A DNA stretch of 64,000 nucleotides, taken from positions 1 through 64,000 of the forward strand of contig JAFUNC010000014.1 in NCBI GenBank assembly GCA_017473115.1, given 5' to 3'. Origin of the DNA: Lachnospiraceae bacterium (GTDB taxonomy: Bacteria; Bacillota; Clostridia; Lachnospirales; Lachnospiraceae). The notes beneath the pieces are model-generated. The model searched no databases and was not told the DNA's origin. It saw only the letters and a program-made list of their open reading frames with translations. The position numbers were made by a program, and so were the translations under genes. Below, one piece after another: positions 25,994-34,841 of the stretch (position 1 is the first letter of the stretch; every line of letters starts with the position of its first letter).

Positions 25994-27325
25994 TTACGCA
26001 TCAAAATCAAGCACTTTAAATAAAAATGCCTGACCGCTTGATTTTACAATATCTGTTTTTACTTGTAAAGCATTTTCAACCGAAGATACTGTAATATCAT
26101 CCAGAAAAACATCTTCATTACACTTCAGCATATTCTCCGGCAACAAAAGCACATCCCCCAGGTCCTTCCCCTGAAGTTGGGCAATCAAATCCTGACCGGT
26201 TATGAGACCGGAAACCGTAATCTGCTCTCCGAAAAAATCGTTTCGAATTGCACAACAATGTATTTCTATCTGCGGAAATTCTGCCATAATCTGTTGCGAA
26301 ATCCGCCAAAGCATATCATATGCGGATTTGCCTGTAGCGACGGTAACCTTTCGTTTCACGGGATTCCGTTTCACTTCATTCTTAATATAGGAAAACGCCT
26401 CCTCAAACTCGTTCTCAAACAGACGCAACATTCCCACGCCGTTCTCCAACTGAAGATAACCGTCATAATTTTCTTCCGAGGGAATCTCTTCTTCAGCCAA
26501 CAAATACCACTCATCGGAAGCATGAATAAAATGAGTCCCGTATGCCGCCATACAGTGTGCCTGCCAGCCGTGTATCTGCGCAAGTACCTGCTTGGCATCT
26601 TCCTTTGTAAAAGGTTCTAAGGGATAAAGCCCCTCCCTATATTTTGATAAACCTACGGGAACTACCGAAACGCTTTCCAACAAAGGAATATACTTTGTCA
26701 ATTGTTCAATGGAGAAATCCAGTTCTTTTTTATCATTTACATTTTTACAAAGTACAATCTGACCGTTCATGGCAATTCCGGCTTCAAATAATCGGTCTGC
26801 TTTCTTTAAGGCTTCTCCCGCAAAACGGTTATTCAGCATTTTACAACGAAGTTCCGGATTCATGGTTTGAAAGGATATATTAATGGGTTCCAAATGATAG
26901 CGAATGATGCGGTCAATATCCTTATCCGACATATTGGTCAGCGTAACATAATTCCCCTGCAAAAATGACAATCTGGCATCATCATCCTTAAAATACAAAG
27001 TTTCACGCATCCCCGGCGGCATCTGATCAATAAAACAAAAAATACATTTATTATGGCAGGAGCGATACTCATCCATAAAAGCATTCTCGAATTCAATGCC
27101 TAAATCCTCGTCAAAATCCTTCTCAATCTCCACTTCAACTTCTTCTCCCTGCTTTGAAAGCACGGTAATCAGAAGTTCTTCCTCCTGTACCATATAGCGG
27201 TAATCAAGAATATCCTGTATCTCTTCTCCGTTTATTTTCAAAATAGCGTCACCGGGTTCCATACCGCATTCTTCCGCAATACTTCCGGGCAATACATCTT
27301 TTATTATATGAATATGTTTCTTCAT
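25994..27325 (-). CDS. PDZ-radical SAM protein of the TIGR03279/DUF512 family
   Basis: A 443-residue enzyme of unknown reaction. Residues ~8-70 form a PDZ-like domain (VLPGSIAEECGMEPGDAIL). A radical SAM cluster motif CX3CX2C follows at C90, C94 and C97 (CHNKCIFCF), then IDQMPPGMRETLYFKDDD. The C-terminal portion is the DUF512 region. This family is characteristic of Clostridia and often sits beside der, plsY and gpsA, as here. That linkage suggests a link to translation or membrane synthesis but no substrate is known. A near-perfect sigma-A promoter (27405-27433) lies upstream and probably drives this gene and der-plsY-gpsA. Confidence 0.92.
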   Translation of the reverse strand: MKKHIHIIKDVLPGSIAEECGMEPGDAILKINGEEIQDILDYRYMVQEEELLITVLSKQGEEVEVEIEKDFDEDLGIEFENAFMDEYRSCHNKCIFCFIDQMPPGMRETLYFKDDDARLSFLQGNYVTLTNMSDKDIDRIIRYHLEPINISFQTMNPELRCKMLNNRFAGEALKKADRLFEAGIAMNGQIVLCKNVNDKKELDFSIEQLTKYIPLLESVSVVPVGLSKYREGLYPLEPFTKEDAKQVLAQIHGWQAHCMAAYGTHFIHASDEWYLLAEEEIPSEENYDGYLQLENGVGMLRLFENEFEEAFSYIKNEVKRNPVKRKVTVATGKSAYDMLWRISQQIMAEFPQIEIHCCAIRNDFFGEQITVSGLITGQDLIAQLQGKDLGDVLLLPENMLKCNEDVFLDDITVSSVENALQVKTDIVKSSGQAFLFKVLDFDA

Positions 27326-27404
27326 TATATAAACTATCCTTTATAATCCTTGAAAAATCCATTTCCGGCTAAATCCGTTTTATCTCAATATTATCCAATA
27401 TAAA

Positions 27405-27433
27405 ATTATATTTTAACCATGGAAAAGTGTCAA
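27405..27433 (-). promoter_or_regulatory. Consensus sigma-A promoter for the radical SAM gene and der operon
   Basis: TTGACA (27433-27428) and TATAAT (27410-27405), both perfect hexamers, are separated by 17 nt on the minus strand. Confidence 0.9.
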
Positions 27434-27517
27434 CCTTGAACACTGAAAATTACAGTTCATTCAACATATATTTCACCCCCAAAAGTGATTACTTTTTGTT
27501 TTCCACTGAACCGACTC

Positions 27518-27546
27518 TTGACGCAAATTACCAACAATGATATAAA
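27518..27546 (+). promoter_or_regulatory. Sigma-A promoter of prs
   Basis: TTGACG (27518-27523) and TATAAA (27541-27546) are 17 nt apart on the plus strand. The start is expected near 27553, giving a leader of about 97 nt. Confidence 0.82.
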
Positions 27547-27649
27547 AGAAGTAACGCTTTTTCGAAGATTGCAAAAGACAATCCCCCGCTTTCTTCGGAT
27601 GAAAATGAAATTATCATGATGAAATACAGAAGAAAGGAATTCTAATTCC

Positions 27650-28840
27650 ATGCCGAATTTACACGAACTCGAAAACGCCATGCCGGTGGCTCCGTTAAAA
27701 ATCATTGCTCTTCCCGGTGCCAAACAACTTGGCGAACGAATTAATGAATATCTTGTTGCTTTTCGTAGAGAAATCAATAACGTACATAAAAATGACCCTG
27801 CTTTTCAAGGGTATATTGAAGACAATTATCTTGTAAAATACCAAACCCCCCGTTTCGGAAGCGGCGAAGGCAAGGGTGAACTTTTAGAATCCATCCGCGG
27901 TAAAGACTTATATCTTCTTGTAGATGTATGCAATCATAGTCTTACCTACAGAATGCACGGTTATGTAAATCATATGTCTCCGGACGATCATTATCAGGAT
28001 TTGAAGCGTATTATCGCTGCTGCAACCGGTAAGGCACACAGAATCAATGTTATTATGCCTTTTATGTATGAAGGAAGACAGCATAAAAGAAGCGGCCGTG
28101 AGTCTTTGGACTGTGCTTATGCATTGGAAGAATTAAGTCAGATGGGTGTAAGTAATTTTATTACCTTTGATGCTCACGACCCCAGAGTACAGAATTCTAC
28201 TCCCCTCTGCGGCTTTGATAATTTTACTCCGAATTATCAATTTGCAAGAACCTTGTTAAGCAATGAAGACGATTTGATTATTGATAAAGATCACACCATT
28301 GTAATCAGTCCCGATGAAGGTGCTTTGGACAGAGCTATCTATTTTGCCACTGTTCTCGGTGTAGATACCGGTATGTTTTATAAACGTCGTGATTACACCC
28401 GTATCGTAAACGGTAAAAATCCCATTGTGGCTCATGAATTCCTGGGTGACAATATTGACGGTAAAGATGTAATCATCATTGATGACATGATTTCTTCCGG
28501 TGACAGTATGATTGATACGTCCCGCCAGTTAAAAGAAATGAATGCAAGACGCGTATTTATCTGTTGTACATTCGGTTTGTTTACAAACGGTTTGGAAGCA
28601 TTTGATAAGGCTTATGAAAAAGGATATTTTGACAAAGTAATTACTACAAACCTTACCTATACTCTTCCCGAACTTTTACAACGGCCGTATTACTTACAGG
28701 CTGATATGAGTAAGTTTACCGCTTCCATCATTGATTTTATGAATCACGACACTTCACTGACACACACCTTAACTCCTACGGATAAGATTCATGAAATCGT
28801 GAAGTTGTACAATGCAAGAAAAGATAATATTGAATTTTAA
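27650..28840 (+). CDS. prs: Ribose-phosphate pyrophosphokinase, long form
   Basis: Makes PRPP from ribose 5-phosphate and ATP for nucleotide, His and Trp synthesis. At 396 residues it is about 80 longer than the classic 315-residue enzyme, matching the long clade found in Clostridia and relatives. The catalytic flexible-loop region appears around FMYEGRQHKRSGRESL, the Mg/ATP region around FDAHDPRVQNSTP, and the PRPP-binding loop is VIIIDDMISSGDS. It is the only plus-strand gene of the window, transcribed alone from its own promoter and ended by a terminator. The Shine-Dalgarno AAAGGAA overlaps a small hairpin, GGAAT-TCTA-ATTCC, ending 2 nt before the ATG. Confidence 0.93.
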   Translation: MPNLHELENAMPVAPLKIIALPGAKQLGERINEYLVAFRREINNVHKNDPAFQGYIEDNYLVKYQTPRFGSGEGKGELLESIRGKDLYLLVDVCNHSLTYRMHGYVNHMSPDDHYQDLKRIIAAATGKAHRINVIMPFMYEGRQHKRSGRESLDCAYALEELSQMGVSNFITFDAHDPRVQNSTPLCGFDNFTPNYQFARTLLSNEDDLIIDKDHTIVISPDEGALDRAIYFATVLGVDTGMFYKRRDYTRIVNGKNPIVAHEFLGDNIDGKDVIIIDDMISSGDSMIDTSRQLKEMNARRVFICCTFGLFTNGLEAFDKAYEKGYFDKVITTNLTYTLPELLQRPYYLQADMSKFTASIIDFMNHDTSLTHTLTPTDKIHEIVKLYNARKDNIEF

Positions 28841-28855
28841 ATTTTAATAAAAAAT

Positions 28856-28889
28856 AAATCCCCTGATTCCAGACAGAATCGGGGGATTT
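28856..28889. terminator. Bidirectional terminator between prs and the DUF3169 gene
   Basis: A GC-rich stem AATCCCCTGATTC / GAATCGGGGGATT with one mismatch or wobble and a 6-nt loop. T-rich tails occur on both sides (TTTCTATT to the right; TTTATTTTTTATT on the minus strand), so it can serve both converging transcripts. Confidence 0.88.
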
Positions 28890-28955
28890 CTATTATATGT
28901 AAAAAAATATTGCTGTATTATCTTATCATTTCAGTTCGTTCACTTCAAATTCTAC

Positions 28956-29873
28956 TTATGAAATTTTACTTCCGCAAGTATTAGAGCCAAGTTTCATGGA
29001 TGTCACACCGTACGTGATATTATTTACCAACGCAACCACAGTAATCACAACAATAGGTAAAATACCGATTTCAAAGAACATCGCACCCAATACAAATATA
29101 ACCATAAGTGCAATCAAAGTATTATTTACAGCCTGAAACGCTTTATACGAAGCAAGACCAATCTGCATACGCTCTGCCTCATCACAACTTTGATACCAGA
29201 CTTTATCAAATTTCATATCATAGACACTGCCCTTTTTCTCAGGATTCATAAGTTTCGTAAGGTTAACACAGGCTCTTTGAATTGCAAGATTGATAAATAA
29301 TGTTGCCATAAATACTACAAGGTCAATCATTCTCATATAAATTTGCAGCCAACTTTCCGATACTCCCTCTACAAAGGACAAGCCTGTATAAAAGGCGAAA
29401 CCAAAAAATGCAAAATTCACAAAATAAGAAACATTCGATATCACAACACTTAAGGACAGTTTTTTATCCACCACCTCATATTTTTCATCTTCGTCCATAT
29501 CGCTCTTCCAAAGTTTCTTTGCCTTAAAAAGATATGAACTTGATATTATGATAAAAATAATATCCAAAATAATCAAAAGAAACGAAGCCGGAACCGCAAA
29601 ATCTCTCTGTAACTGATTCCAAAATTCTACGAATGTCATTCCGGATTCTTCCATGGAAATCACTAATCTTATACCAATTGCTCCGAGAATACCTCCCATA
29701 AAGCCGGAAATCACCAATATTACGGCAAACAAACCTATCTTTTTATTATCTTCCTTACGAATCTCCTCTTTACGCTCAGCAATTTCGTCTTTGATGCTTT
29801 CTTCTGACTTGCTGTTATCCTCCGTAAGCATTTCTTCATTTACTGTTTCAAGGTTACTTTTTTCGTTATCCAT
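28956..29873 (-). CDS. DUF3169-family membrane protein
   Basis: A protein of about 305 residues with a charged N-terminus (Glu/Lys-rich, first 45 residues) and about six helices, ending in a segment with GSNTCGSKIS. The layout, including a GFMGGILGAIGIRL first helix, resembles DUF3169, a family commonly found directly beside a small XRE regulator in Firmicutes. Function is unknown. The start is uncertain: the ATG at 29873 lies 13 nt after AAAGGA, while a TTG at 29894 overlaps that sequence. It is the last gene of the CPBP-XRE-DUF3169 operon and is likely regulated by the XRE protein acting at the palindromes near 31410-31498. Confidence 0.78.
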   Translation of the reverse strand: MDNEKSNLETVNEEMLTEDNSKSEESIKDEIAERKEEIRKEDNKKIGLFAVILVISGFMGGILGAIGIRLVISMEESGMTFVEFWNQLQRDFAVPASFLLIILDIIFIIISSSYLFKAKKLWKSDMDEDEKYEVVDKKLSLSVVISNVSYFVNFAFFGFAFYTGLSFVEGVSESWLQIYMRMIDLVVFMATLFINLAIQRACVNLTKLMNPEKKGSVYDMKFDKVWYQSCDEAERMQIGLASYKAFQAVNNTLIALMVIFVLGAMFFEIGILPIVVITVVALVNNITYGVTSMKLGSNTCGSKIS

Positions 29874-29952
29874 TTTTATAAACAATCCTTTCAAAAGATA
29901 TTTTCTTATATCTCTTTGATACTTTTTATATTCCTTTTACACTTTAATCATT

Positions 29953-30156
29953 TCAGTCTTCCTCGTACTGAAATGCTTCTTCCACCGTCACATCAAAGAC
30001 TTTGGCTATTTTAATTGCCAGCGTGACCGAAGGGGAATAATCCCCTCGCTCAATCAGGCTTATGGTTTGACGGCTGGCCCCGACTAACTTCCCCAACTCC
30101 TGCTGGTTTATGTTTTTACGGGCCCGCAGTTCTTTTAATCTGTTATACAATGGCAT
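29953..30156 (-). CDS. Small XRE-family (Cro/CI-type) transcription regulator
   Basis: A 67-residue protein that is almost entirely one helix-turn-helix domain: the recognition region is NINQQELGKLVGASRQTISLIERGDYSPSV broken here only for description, covering residues ~15-45, followed by the AIKIAKVFDVTVEEAF dimer helix typical of this family. The ATG at 30156 has AGGGGG 8 nt upstream and is preferred to the GTG at 30165. With no ligand-binding domain, it should bind DNA as a dimer. The operon promoter carries three matching palindromes, which makes autorepression the simplest model. It lies between the CPBP protease and DUF3169 genes. Confidence 0.92.
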   Translation of the reverse strand: MPLYNRLKELRARKNINQQELGKLVGASRQTISLIERGDYSPSVTLAIKIAKVFDVTVEEAFQYEED

Positions 30157-30174
30157 ATGTGCCACCCCCTATTT

Positions 30175-31272
30175 TTACATTATTGCAGGTAAAATCATAT
30201 TTAAATAGTAGTTTACGAACAGGAACAAACTCATTAATACAAATAAAATCATTCCCCAGTTCAAGAAACTTTTACTAAAAACAGTTCCATTCTTAACTTC
30301 CATCGGTGTTTCTTTTAACTTAAACTTCTTGAGAAATACGAAAAATAATATTACGCCGGTCAAAGCGCAGACACCAAGAAACATCATCCAGCAGGCATAA
30401 ATCATCATAATGCCGTAAACTTGCATCACTTCCGGATTCTCTAAATATGCCATTAATTCATTGGGTCTTGTGGAAAGTTCGGAAATTTTATTAATAATTT
30501 CCATATGTTCCAAAACCTTCATAGCCAGAGGCGTTGTAACCACGGAAGTGGTCATATTCACTGCCATATGAAGTAAAATGGTGTACCATATCTTACCGGT
30601 TCTTGCATACACAAAGGCAAATAACATACCAAGACCTGTTGCAAAGAAGAACTGCGCAAAATTACCGTGGAACAAACCGAACATCAGACCAGACATCATA
30701 ACAGCAGCGAATTCGCCATATTTAATCACACGGTCAATTAAAAACTTTCTAAAAATCAATTCTTCAAAAATGGGAGCACAAATACCAACGGTAAAAATTC
30801 TCCAGAATGCACCGGACTGAAGCATCATATTACTTAAAGCATTATTGTCTGAAGCACTAACTCCAAAAGGCCTTGTAATCAATTCACTGACTATCGTACC
30901 GACTACCATACCGACACCGCAGATACCGCTGCCAATGATAATCGTTAAAACGATTTTCCAAAAGCCCATCTTCTTTTTCTCAATCTGCACTTTGGGCATT
31001 TTATGCACTAATAAATATAAGCACGGAAAAGCAATACAATAAGTAGGAATGATAATCATTAAAAAGTTTGCCCATGATTCGGTATAATATTTCTCAGGTA
31101 ATAACAACGCGTATACATTCTGTGCTATGATTACAATCAAACCGAATACAAAGTATTTCCAGCCGATTTTCGTTGCTGCTTTCTTCAGTTCTTTGAGCCA
31201 CCCTGCTTTATCAGGTTCTCCATTCTGCGGATTATCGGTTATCACTTCATTCACAACCATATTTTCTTCCAT
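30175..31272 (-). CDS. CPBP-family intramembrane metalloprotease
   Basis: A 365-residue membrane protein with about eight helices. Motif 1 EELIFRKFL (Glu-Glu and Arg), motif 2 FGLFHGNF and motif 3 HMAVNMTT of the CPBP (CAAX protease and bacteriocin-processing) family are all present, so the enzyme is probably active. Known members process prenylated proteins or peptides or confer bacteriocin immunity; the substrate here is unknown. The ATG at 31272 is chosen because GAGGAG lies 8 nt upstream, and an earlier ATG at 31332 has no such site. It is the first gene of the CPBP-XRE-DUF3169 operon. Confidence 0.9.
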   Translation of the reverse strand: MEENMVVNEVITDNPQNGEPDKAGWLKELKKAATKIGWKYFVFGLIVIIAQNVYALLLPEKYYTESWANFLMIIIPTYCIAFPCLYLLVHKMPKVQIEKKKMGFWKIVLTIIIGSGICGVGMVVGTIVSELITRPFGVSASDNNALSNMMLQSGAFWRIFTVGICAPIFEELIFRKFLIDRVIKYGEFAAVMMSGLMFGLFHGNFAQFFFATGLGMLFAFVYARTGKIWYTILLHMAVNMTTSVVTTPLAMKVLEHMEIINKISELSTRPNELMAYLENPEVMQVYGIMMIYACWMMFLGVCALTGVILFFVFLKKFKLKETPMEVKNGTVFSKSFLNWGMILFVLMSLFLFVNYYLNMILPAIM

Positions 31273-31409
31273 TATAATGTCTCCTCTCACACTAGTTAAA
31301 CAGTTCAATTTGCAATTTGTATTGTGCAGCAATCCTTTTCTGCCACATATATATTCATAAAATACGCTTGACAGTTATTTTTTGCACTTTGACACCTTTT
31401 TTTTGCAAC

Positions 31410-31429
31410 TTGACAACTTTTCTTGTCAA
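31410..31429. promoter_or_regulatory. Palindromic operator A of the CPBP-XRE-DUF3169 operon
   Basis: TTGACAA-CTTTTC-TTGTCAA: perfect 7-bp arms with a 6-bp centre. It covers the predicted transcription start, just downstream of the -10. Confidence 0.75.
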
Positions 31430-31433
31430 ACAC

Positions 31434-31462
31434 AATATATCATTGACAAAGAAAGTTGTCAA
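31434..31462 (-). promoter_or_regulatory. Sigma-A promoter of the CPBP-XRE-DUF3169 operon
   Basis: On the minus strand TTGACA (31462-31457) and TATATT (31439-31434) are 17 nt apart. The -35 hexamer is one arm of operator B, so occupancy of the palindrome would exclude RNA polymerase. Confidence 0.8.
31443..31462. promoter_or_regulatory. Palindromic operator B overlapping the -35
   Basis: TTGACAA-AGAAAG-TTGTCAA: the same 7-bp arms and 6-bp centre as operator A, with its centre 33 bp away. Confidence 0.75.
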
Positions 31463-31478
31463 TATCTTTTTGTAAAAA

Positions 31479-31498
31479 ATGACAAAAAAAGTTGTCAT
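31479..31498. promoter_or_regulatory. Palindromic operator C upstream of the -35
   Basis: ATGACAA-AAAAAG-TTGTCAT: perfect arms differing from A and B only in the outer base pair, centre 36 bp from operator B. Confidence 0.72.
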
Positions 31499-31549
31499 AA
31501 TAATTTAGTATGTCAAATGAAATCTTTTATTATGATTTTCATACAAATA

Positions 31550-31582
31550 TAAAAAGCAGAAGTTTTTACACTTCTGCTTTTT
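31550..31582 (-). terminator. Terminator after tyrS
   Basis: A 12-bp stem AAAAAGCAGAAG / CTTCTGCTTTTT with an 8-nt loop, ending in a TTTTT run on the minus strand about 47 nt after the tyrS stop. Confidence 0.92.
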
Positions 31583-31628
31583 TCACATTTCGTATTATTG
31601 TTGTTATATGATACCTCAAACAAAGTTA

Positions 31629-32852
31629 CTATACCAAAATCTTACAGAAATTCTTCTTACCGCGTCTTACAATAAACTCGCCTGCACCGATTTCTTCCTT
31701 GGTATAAACCTTCTTGATATCGGTAATCTTCTCATCATTTACTGCTACACCGCCCTGTTCAATGGCACGACGTCCTTCGCTTCTGGTAGGAACCAATTTC
31801 GCAGCGGCAAGGATACCGATTAAGTCGATGCTACCGTCTCTGTAATCTTCATCCTGTAAGGTATAGGTAGGCATATTAGCATTGTTACCGCCACCGCCGA
31901 ATAACGCTTTGGACGCTTCCTGTGCCTTCTGCGCTTCTTCTTCGCCGTGAATCATCTTGGTTAATTCAAAAGCAAGGATTTCCTTCGCAGTGTTCAACTG
32001 GCTGCCTTCCCAATCACTCATTTTATCGATTTCTTCCAAAGAAAGGAAGGTAAGCATACGGATACATTTTAAAACATCCGCATCACCGATATTTCTCCAG
32101 TACTGATAGAATTCGAAAGGTGAAGTCTTGTTTGCATCCAACCACACAGCACCTTTCTCTGTTTTACCCATCTTCTTACCTTCTGAATTAAGGAGTAAGG
32201 TAATGGTCATGGCATATGCATCCTTGCCTAACTTACGACGAATCAATTCAGTACCGCCAAGCATATTACTCCACTGGTCATCACCGCCGAACTGCATGTT
32301 ACAGCCGTACTTCTCATACAACATAAGGAAGTCGTAACTCTGCATGATCATATAGTTAAACTCTAAGAAACTTAAACCTTTTTCCATTCTCTGCTTGTAA
32401 CATTCTGCAGTAAGCATTCTGTTTACGGAGAAATGAGGACCTACTTCTCTTAAAAATTCCACATAATTTAAATCAAGCAACCAATCCGCATTGTTTACCA
32501 TCATGGCCTTGCCATCGCTAAAATCGATAAACTTGCTCATCTGCTCCTTGAAGCAGTCGCAGTTATGCTGAATGGTTTCCTTGGTCATCATTTTACGCAT
32601 ATCAGACTTTCCGGAAGGGTCACCAATCATACCGGTACCGCCACCGATTAATGCGATAGGCTTGTTGCCTGCCATCTGAAGACGCTTCATTAAACAAAGT
32701 GCCATAAAATGACCTACATGTAAACTATCTGCCGTAGGATCAAAACCAATATAAAAAGTTGCTTTTCCGTTATTGATTAATTCTTTGATTTCTTCTTCAT
32801 CCGTTAACTGGGCAAGTAATCCTCTTGCCTGCAACTCGTCATAAATTGTCAT
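31629..32852 (-). CDS. tyrS: Tyrosine--tRNA ligase
   Basis: Class I synthetase that charges tRNA-Tyr. The HIGH motif is HVGH (45-48) and KMSKS appears as KMGKT in [15 protein letters not shown], the usual form of the TyrS branch with this spacing. The C-terminal ~65 residues form an S4 RNA-binding domain ([14 protein letters not shown]). At 407 residues it is of normal length. It is transcribed alone from a perfect sigma-A promoter (32960-32988). The leader of about 100 nt is too short for a T-box riboswitch and shows only a GC hairpin (ATATGCGG/CCGCATAT, 32885-32908). Confidence 0.97.
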   Translation of the reverse strand: MTIYDELQARGLLAQLTDEEEIKELINNGKATFYIGFDPTADSLHVGHFMALCLMKRLQMAGNKPIALIGGGTGMIGDPSGKSDMRKMMTKETIQHNCDCFKEQMSKFIDFSDGKAMMVNNADWLLDLNYVEFLREVGPHFSVNRMLTAECYKQRMEKGLSFLEFNYMIMQSYDFLMLYEKYGCNMQFGGDDQWSNMLGGTELIRRKLGKDAYAMTITLLLNSEGKKMGKTEKGAVWLDANKTSPFEFYQYWRNIGDADVLKCIRMLTFLSLEEIDKMSDWEGSQLNTAKEILAFELTKMIHGEEEAQKAQEASKALFGGGGNNANMPTYTLQDEDYRDGSIDLIGILAAAKLVPTRSEGRRAIEQGGVAVNDEKITDIKKVYTKEEIGAGEFIVRRGKKNFCKILV

Positions 32853-32959
32853 TTTTAAATTCTCCGTTTCTTTTTGTATATTTTATATGCGGACAATGTA
32901 CCGCATATCAACGTTCCTATTCTCTCAATACTTCATAAAATATGGAAACACTGCCACTT

Positions 32960-32988
32960 ATTATAAAATTCATTACACTATTTGTCAA
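32960..32988 (-). promoter_or_regulatory. Consensus sigma-A promoter of tyrS
   Basis: TTGACA (32988-32983) and TATAAT (32965-32960), both perfect, are separated by 17 nt on the minus strand. Confidence 0.9.
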
Positions 32989-33024
32989 TTATCCTGTTAG
33001 TATATCCGGCAGTCCATTCCGAAG

Positions 33025-34443
33025 TTATTCCGGCAAAACTGTCTCCACAGTATTTTCCGTGCTCTCAATCTGCTCTTCCGGAAGTAATGCATCTTTGGTA
33101 TATCGGTTGGATGCATTCCAAAGAATCCATTCCGAATAGCCCGAATCGTATACCGCCTGAATCTGTGCCCTTACTTCCTCTGCTCCGTAAGACTGATACG
33201 GTTTTATCCAACTTGCCGTAAAATCCTGAAGCCAAGGTCTGACAATCGGTCTTTCTTCTTCCGTCAGGCCCGACAATGCTGTATCAGAAGCCTGCATTGC
33301 CCCCATAATCATCTCATAAGGCGCACTGTTTGGGTATTTCTGGTTATAAACGCCTGATGCATAATGCGAGGGATAAATCATAGGGCAAATCACATCCAAA
33401 TTACTGCTGATTGCAGCATAATCCTGTCCTACAATACTACTGTCATATGAATTATCAATAATGGTTCCGAACACATCCGCCGACACATATACTCCCATAG
33501 GAGATAACTTATCATGTGCATACTGTGTAAATTGGGTGATAATTTCCGTTTTGGAAACGGATGCCGAATCTTCACCATAATTTACCTCTCCGGACTTAAT
33601 TTCCGTAGAAAAACGCACATAATCAAACTGAATCTCATCAAAACCGTCTTCTGCCGCACATTGTGCCACTTCCACAAGATAATCCCAAACTTCTCTTTTA
33701 TAAGGGTTTACCCAAGCCAAGCCGCTGCTGTCATAATAAATGGTGCCGTTTGTACGATGTACACTCCATTCCGGCTTCGCTTCCGCAAGATAGGGATCAC
33801 GAAAAGCAACAACGCGGGCAATGACATAAATCCCCTTATCATGAAGTTCCTGTACCAATCCGGGCATATCTTTGACATATTTTACTCTGGCGCCCAATGC
33901 TTCCACTGTCTCGCTGCTCATTTCATATGTGACATACCCTTCATCATTCTTAACGTCAATCACTACGGTATTTAATTCTGTTTCTTCTACCAACTGAATA
34001 ATCTCTTCCATCCTGGTATGTCCGGCAACGGGACCTGTAACATAAATGCCTTTTACTGCCGGCGGTGCGTCTTTCGCCACTGCCAGTACACGTCCTTCTT
34101 CCGTAGTTTGGGCCATTAAATATTCTTTTAATGCTTCCGGGTCTTCCGGAAGCGCCGGTATCGTCTGCCCCGCAGTCAAGTCTTCTGCATCGTTTATCCC
34201 CGGCTCGTTGCTTTGCGCTTCAATGTCTTTTATACTACCATTCTCAATATTCACATCTGCTATGGTTTCTTCAGATTCTTCTATCCGAAAAAGCGATTTC
34301 ATATCTGCTATAAAATCCGCATCTTTATTTCTTCCGTAATATCCAAGGAAAAAACATCCCACAAACAGTATTACTACTATCAAAAGCAAAGGAATGACTC
34401 TTCCTGCTTTCATTTTTCTTTTCTTTTTCTTCCCCTTAGTCAA
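33025..34443 (-). CDS. Putative glycoside hydrolase, DUF4015 family, membrane-anchored
   Basis: About 472 residues. A highly basic start (KGKKKKRKMKAGR) and a single helix (about 14-32) act as a signal anchor, followed by an acidic linker and a TIM-barrel domain from about residue 125. The barrel begins GIYVTGPVAG and contains NTVVIDVKNDEGYVTYE, FDEIQFDYVRFS and VSADVFGTI, hallmarks of the DUF4015 (GH-like) family. Acidic residues in these strands are the probable catalytic pair. It should act on polysaccharide outside the membrane, perhaps cell-wall-linked. The start could be the TTG at 34443 or an ATG at 34413; neither has an ideal Shine-Dalgarno. It follows yraN. Confidence 0.83.
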   Translation of the reverse strand: MTKGKKKKRKMKAGRVIPLLLIVVILFVGCFFLGYYGRNKDADFIADMKSLFRIEESEETIADVNIENGSIKDIEAQSNEPGINDAEDLTAGQTIPALPEDPEALKEYLMAQTTEEGRVLAVAKDAPPAVKGIYVTGPVAGHTRMEEIIQLVEETELNTVVIDVKNDEGYVTYEMSSETVEALGARVKYVKDMPGLVQELHDKGIYVIARVVAFRDPYLAEAKPEWSVHRTNGTIYYDSSGLAWVNPYKREVWDYLVEVAQCAAEDGFDEIQFDYVRFSTEIKSGEVNYGEDSASVSKTEIITQFTQYAHDKLSPMGVYVSADVFGTIIDNSYDSSIVGQDYAAISSNLDVICPMIYPSHYASGVYNQKYPNSAPYEMIMGAMQASDTALSGLTEEERPIVRPWLQDFTASWIKPYQSYGAEEVRAQIQAVYDSGYSEWILWNASNRYTKDALLPEEQIESTENTVETVLPE

Positions 34444-34489
34444 TTCCAGTCATCTCTTTTCACGTATACTTTTACAATTATCAAAGAAC

Positions 34490-34840
34490 TTAACAATATG
34501 CAAATGCATTCCGGAACCATTCCGCTTCTTCACCGCAGATTGCAATGATATCAAAGCGCATAGGTGCATAATCGCCAATGCCGTTTTTCATCCTGTAAAA
34601 ATCCGCCACCCGGCAAATGGTATGACACTTCTTTGGTGAAACAGCCTCTATGGGACTGCCTTTTCTTAAATCTCTGCGGTATTTTACTTCAAAGAAAACC
34701 AAATATTCTCCATCATATCCGATGATATCAATTTCGCCGAAACGATTTCGGAAATTACGCTCCAAAATTCTTACGCCCCGTTCTTCAAGATACTTTACCG
34801 CAAAATTCTCATACTCCGTTCCGGTCTGCCTCTTGTTAAT
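34490..34840 (-). CDS. yraN: YraN-family protein (UPF0102), apparently with an ATT start codon
   Basis: A 116-residue protein of the restriction-endonuclease-like YraN family; the core FGEIDIIGYDGEYLVFFEVKYR carries the Asp, Glu and Lys of the predicted nuclease-like site. Its cellular role is not settled. Homologues begin near MNKRQxGTEYE, and here NKRQTGTEYE follows an ATT codon at 34840-34838. GGAGG lies exactly 7 nt upstream and the preceding gene ends at TAA one base away. The only upstream in-frame ATG (34891) lies deep inside the ylqH-like gene and has no good Shine-Dalgarno. I therefore propose ATT initiation. It follows ylqH-like in the conserved ylqF-rnhB-ylqG-ylqH-yraN neighbourhood. 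Confidence 0.82.
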   Translation of the reverse strand: MNKRQTGTEYENFAVKYLEERGVRILERNFRNRFGEIDIIGYDGEYLVFFEVKYRRDLRKGSPIEAVSPKKCHTICRVADFYRMKNGIGDYAPMRFDIIAICGEEAEWFRNAFAYC

Positions 34841-34841
34841 A

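Larger units (their letters stand above)
27326..27649. other. Divergent control region between the radical SAM gene and prs
   Basis: A 324-nt gap without a supported gene. It carries a leftward promoter (27405-27433) and a rightward promoter (27518-27546). Between them is an imperfect inverted repeat, TGAACACTG...CAGTTCA (about 27437-27459), which might be an operator. The prs leader is about 97 nt. I see no riboswitch. Confidence 0.6.
31273..31628. other. Control region between tyrS and the CPBP operon
   Basis: A 356-nt gap holding the tyrS terminator (31550-31582), the CPBP operon promoter (31434-31462) and three 20-bp palindromes (31410-31498). A further degenerate half-site, TTGACACC, lies near 31388. 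The leader from about 31427 to 31272 is A/T-rich with no recognisable riboswitch. Confidence 0.7.

Noticed and set aside
27457..27777. A minus-strand open frame of 106 codons overlapping the prs start
   Set aside because: It overlaps the prs promoter, leader and first 128 nt, has no recognisable domain or ribosome site, and prs is unambiguous.
32853..33024. A possible T-box riboswitch in front of tyrS
   Set aside because: A perfect promoter at 32960-32988 leaves a leader of only about 100 nt, and no T-box sequence or antiterminator was seen.
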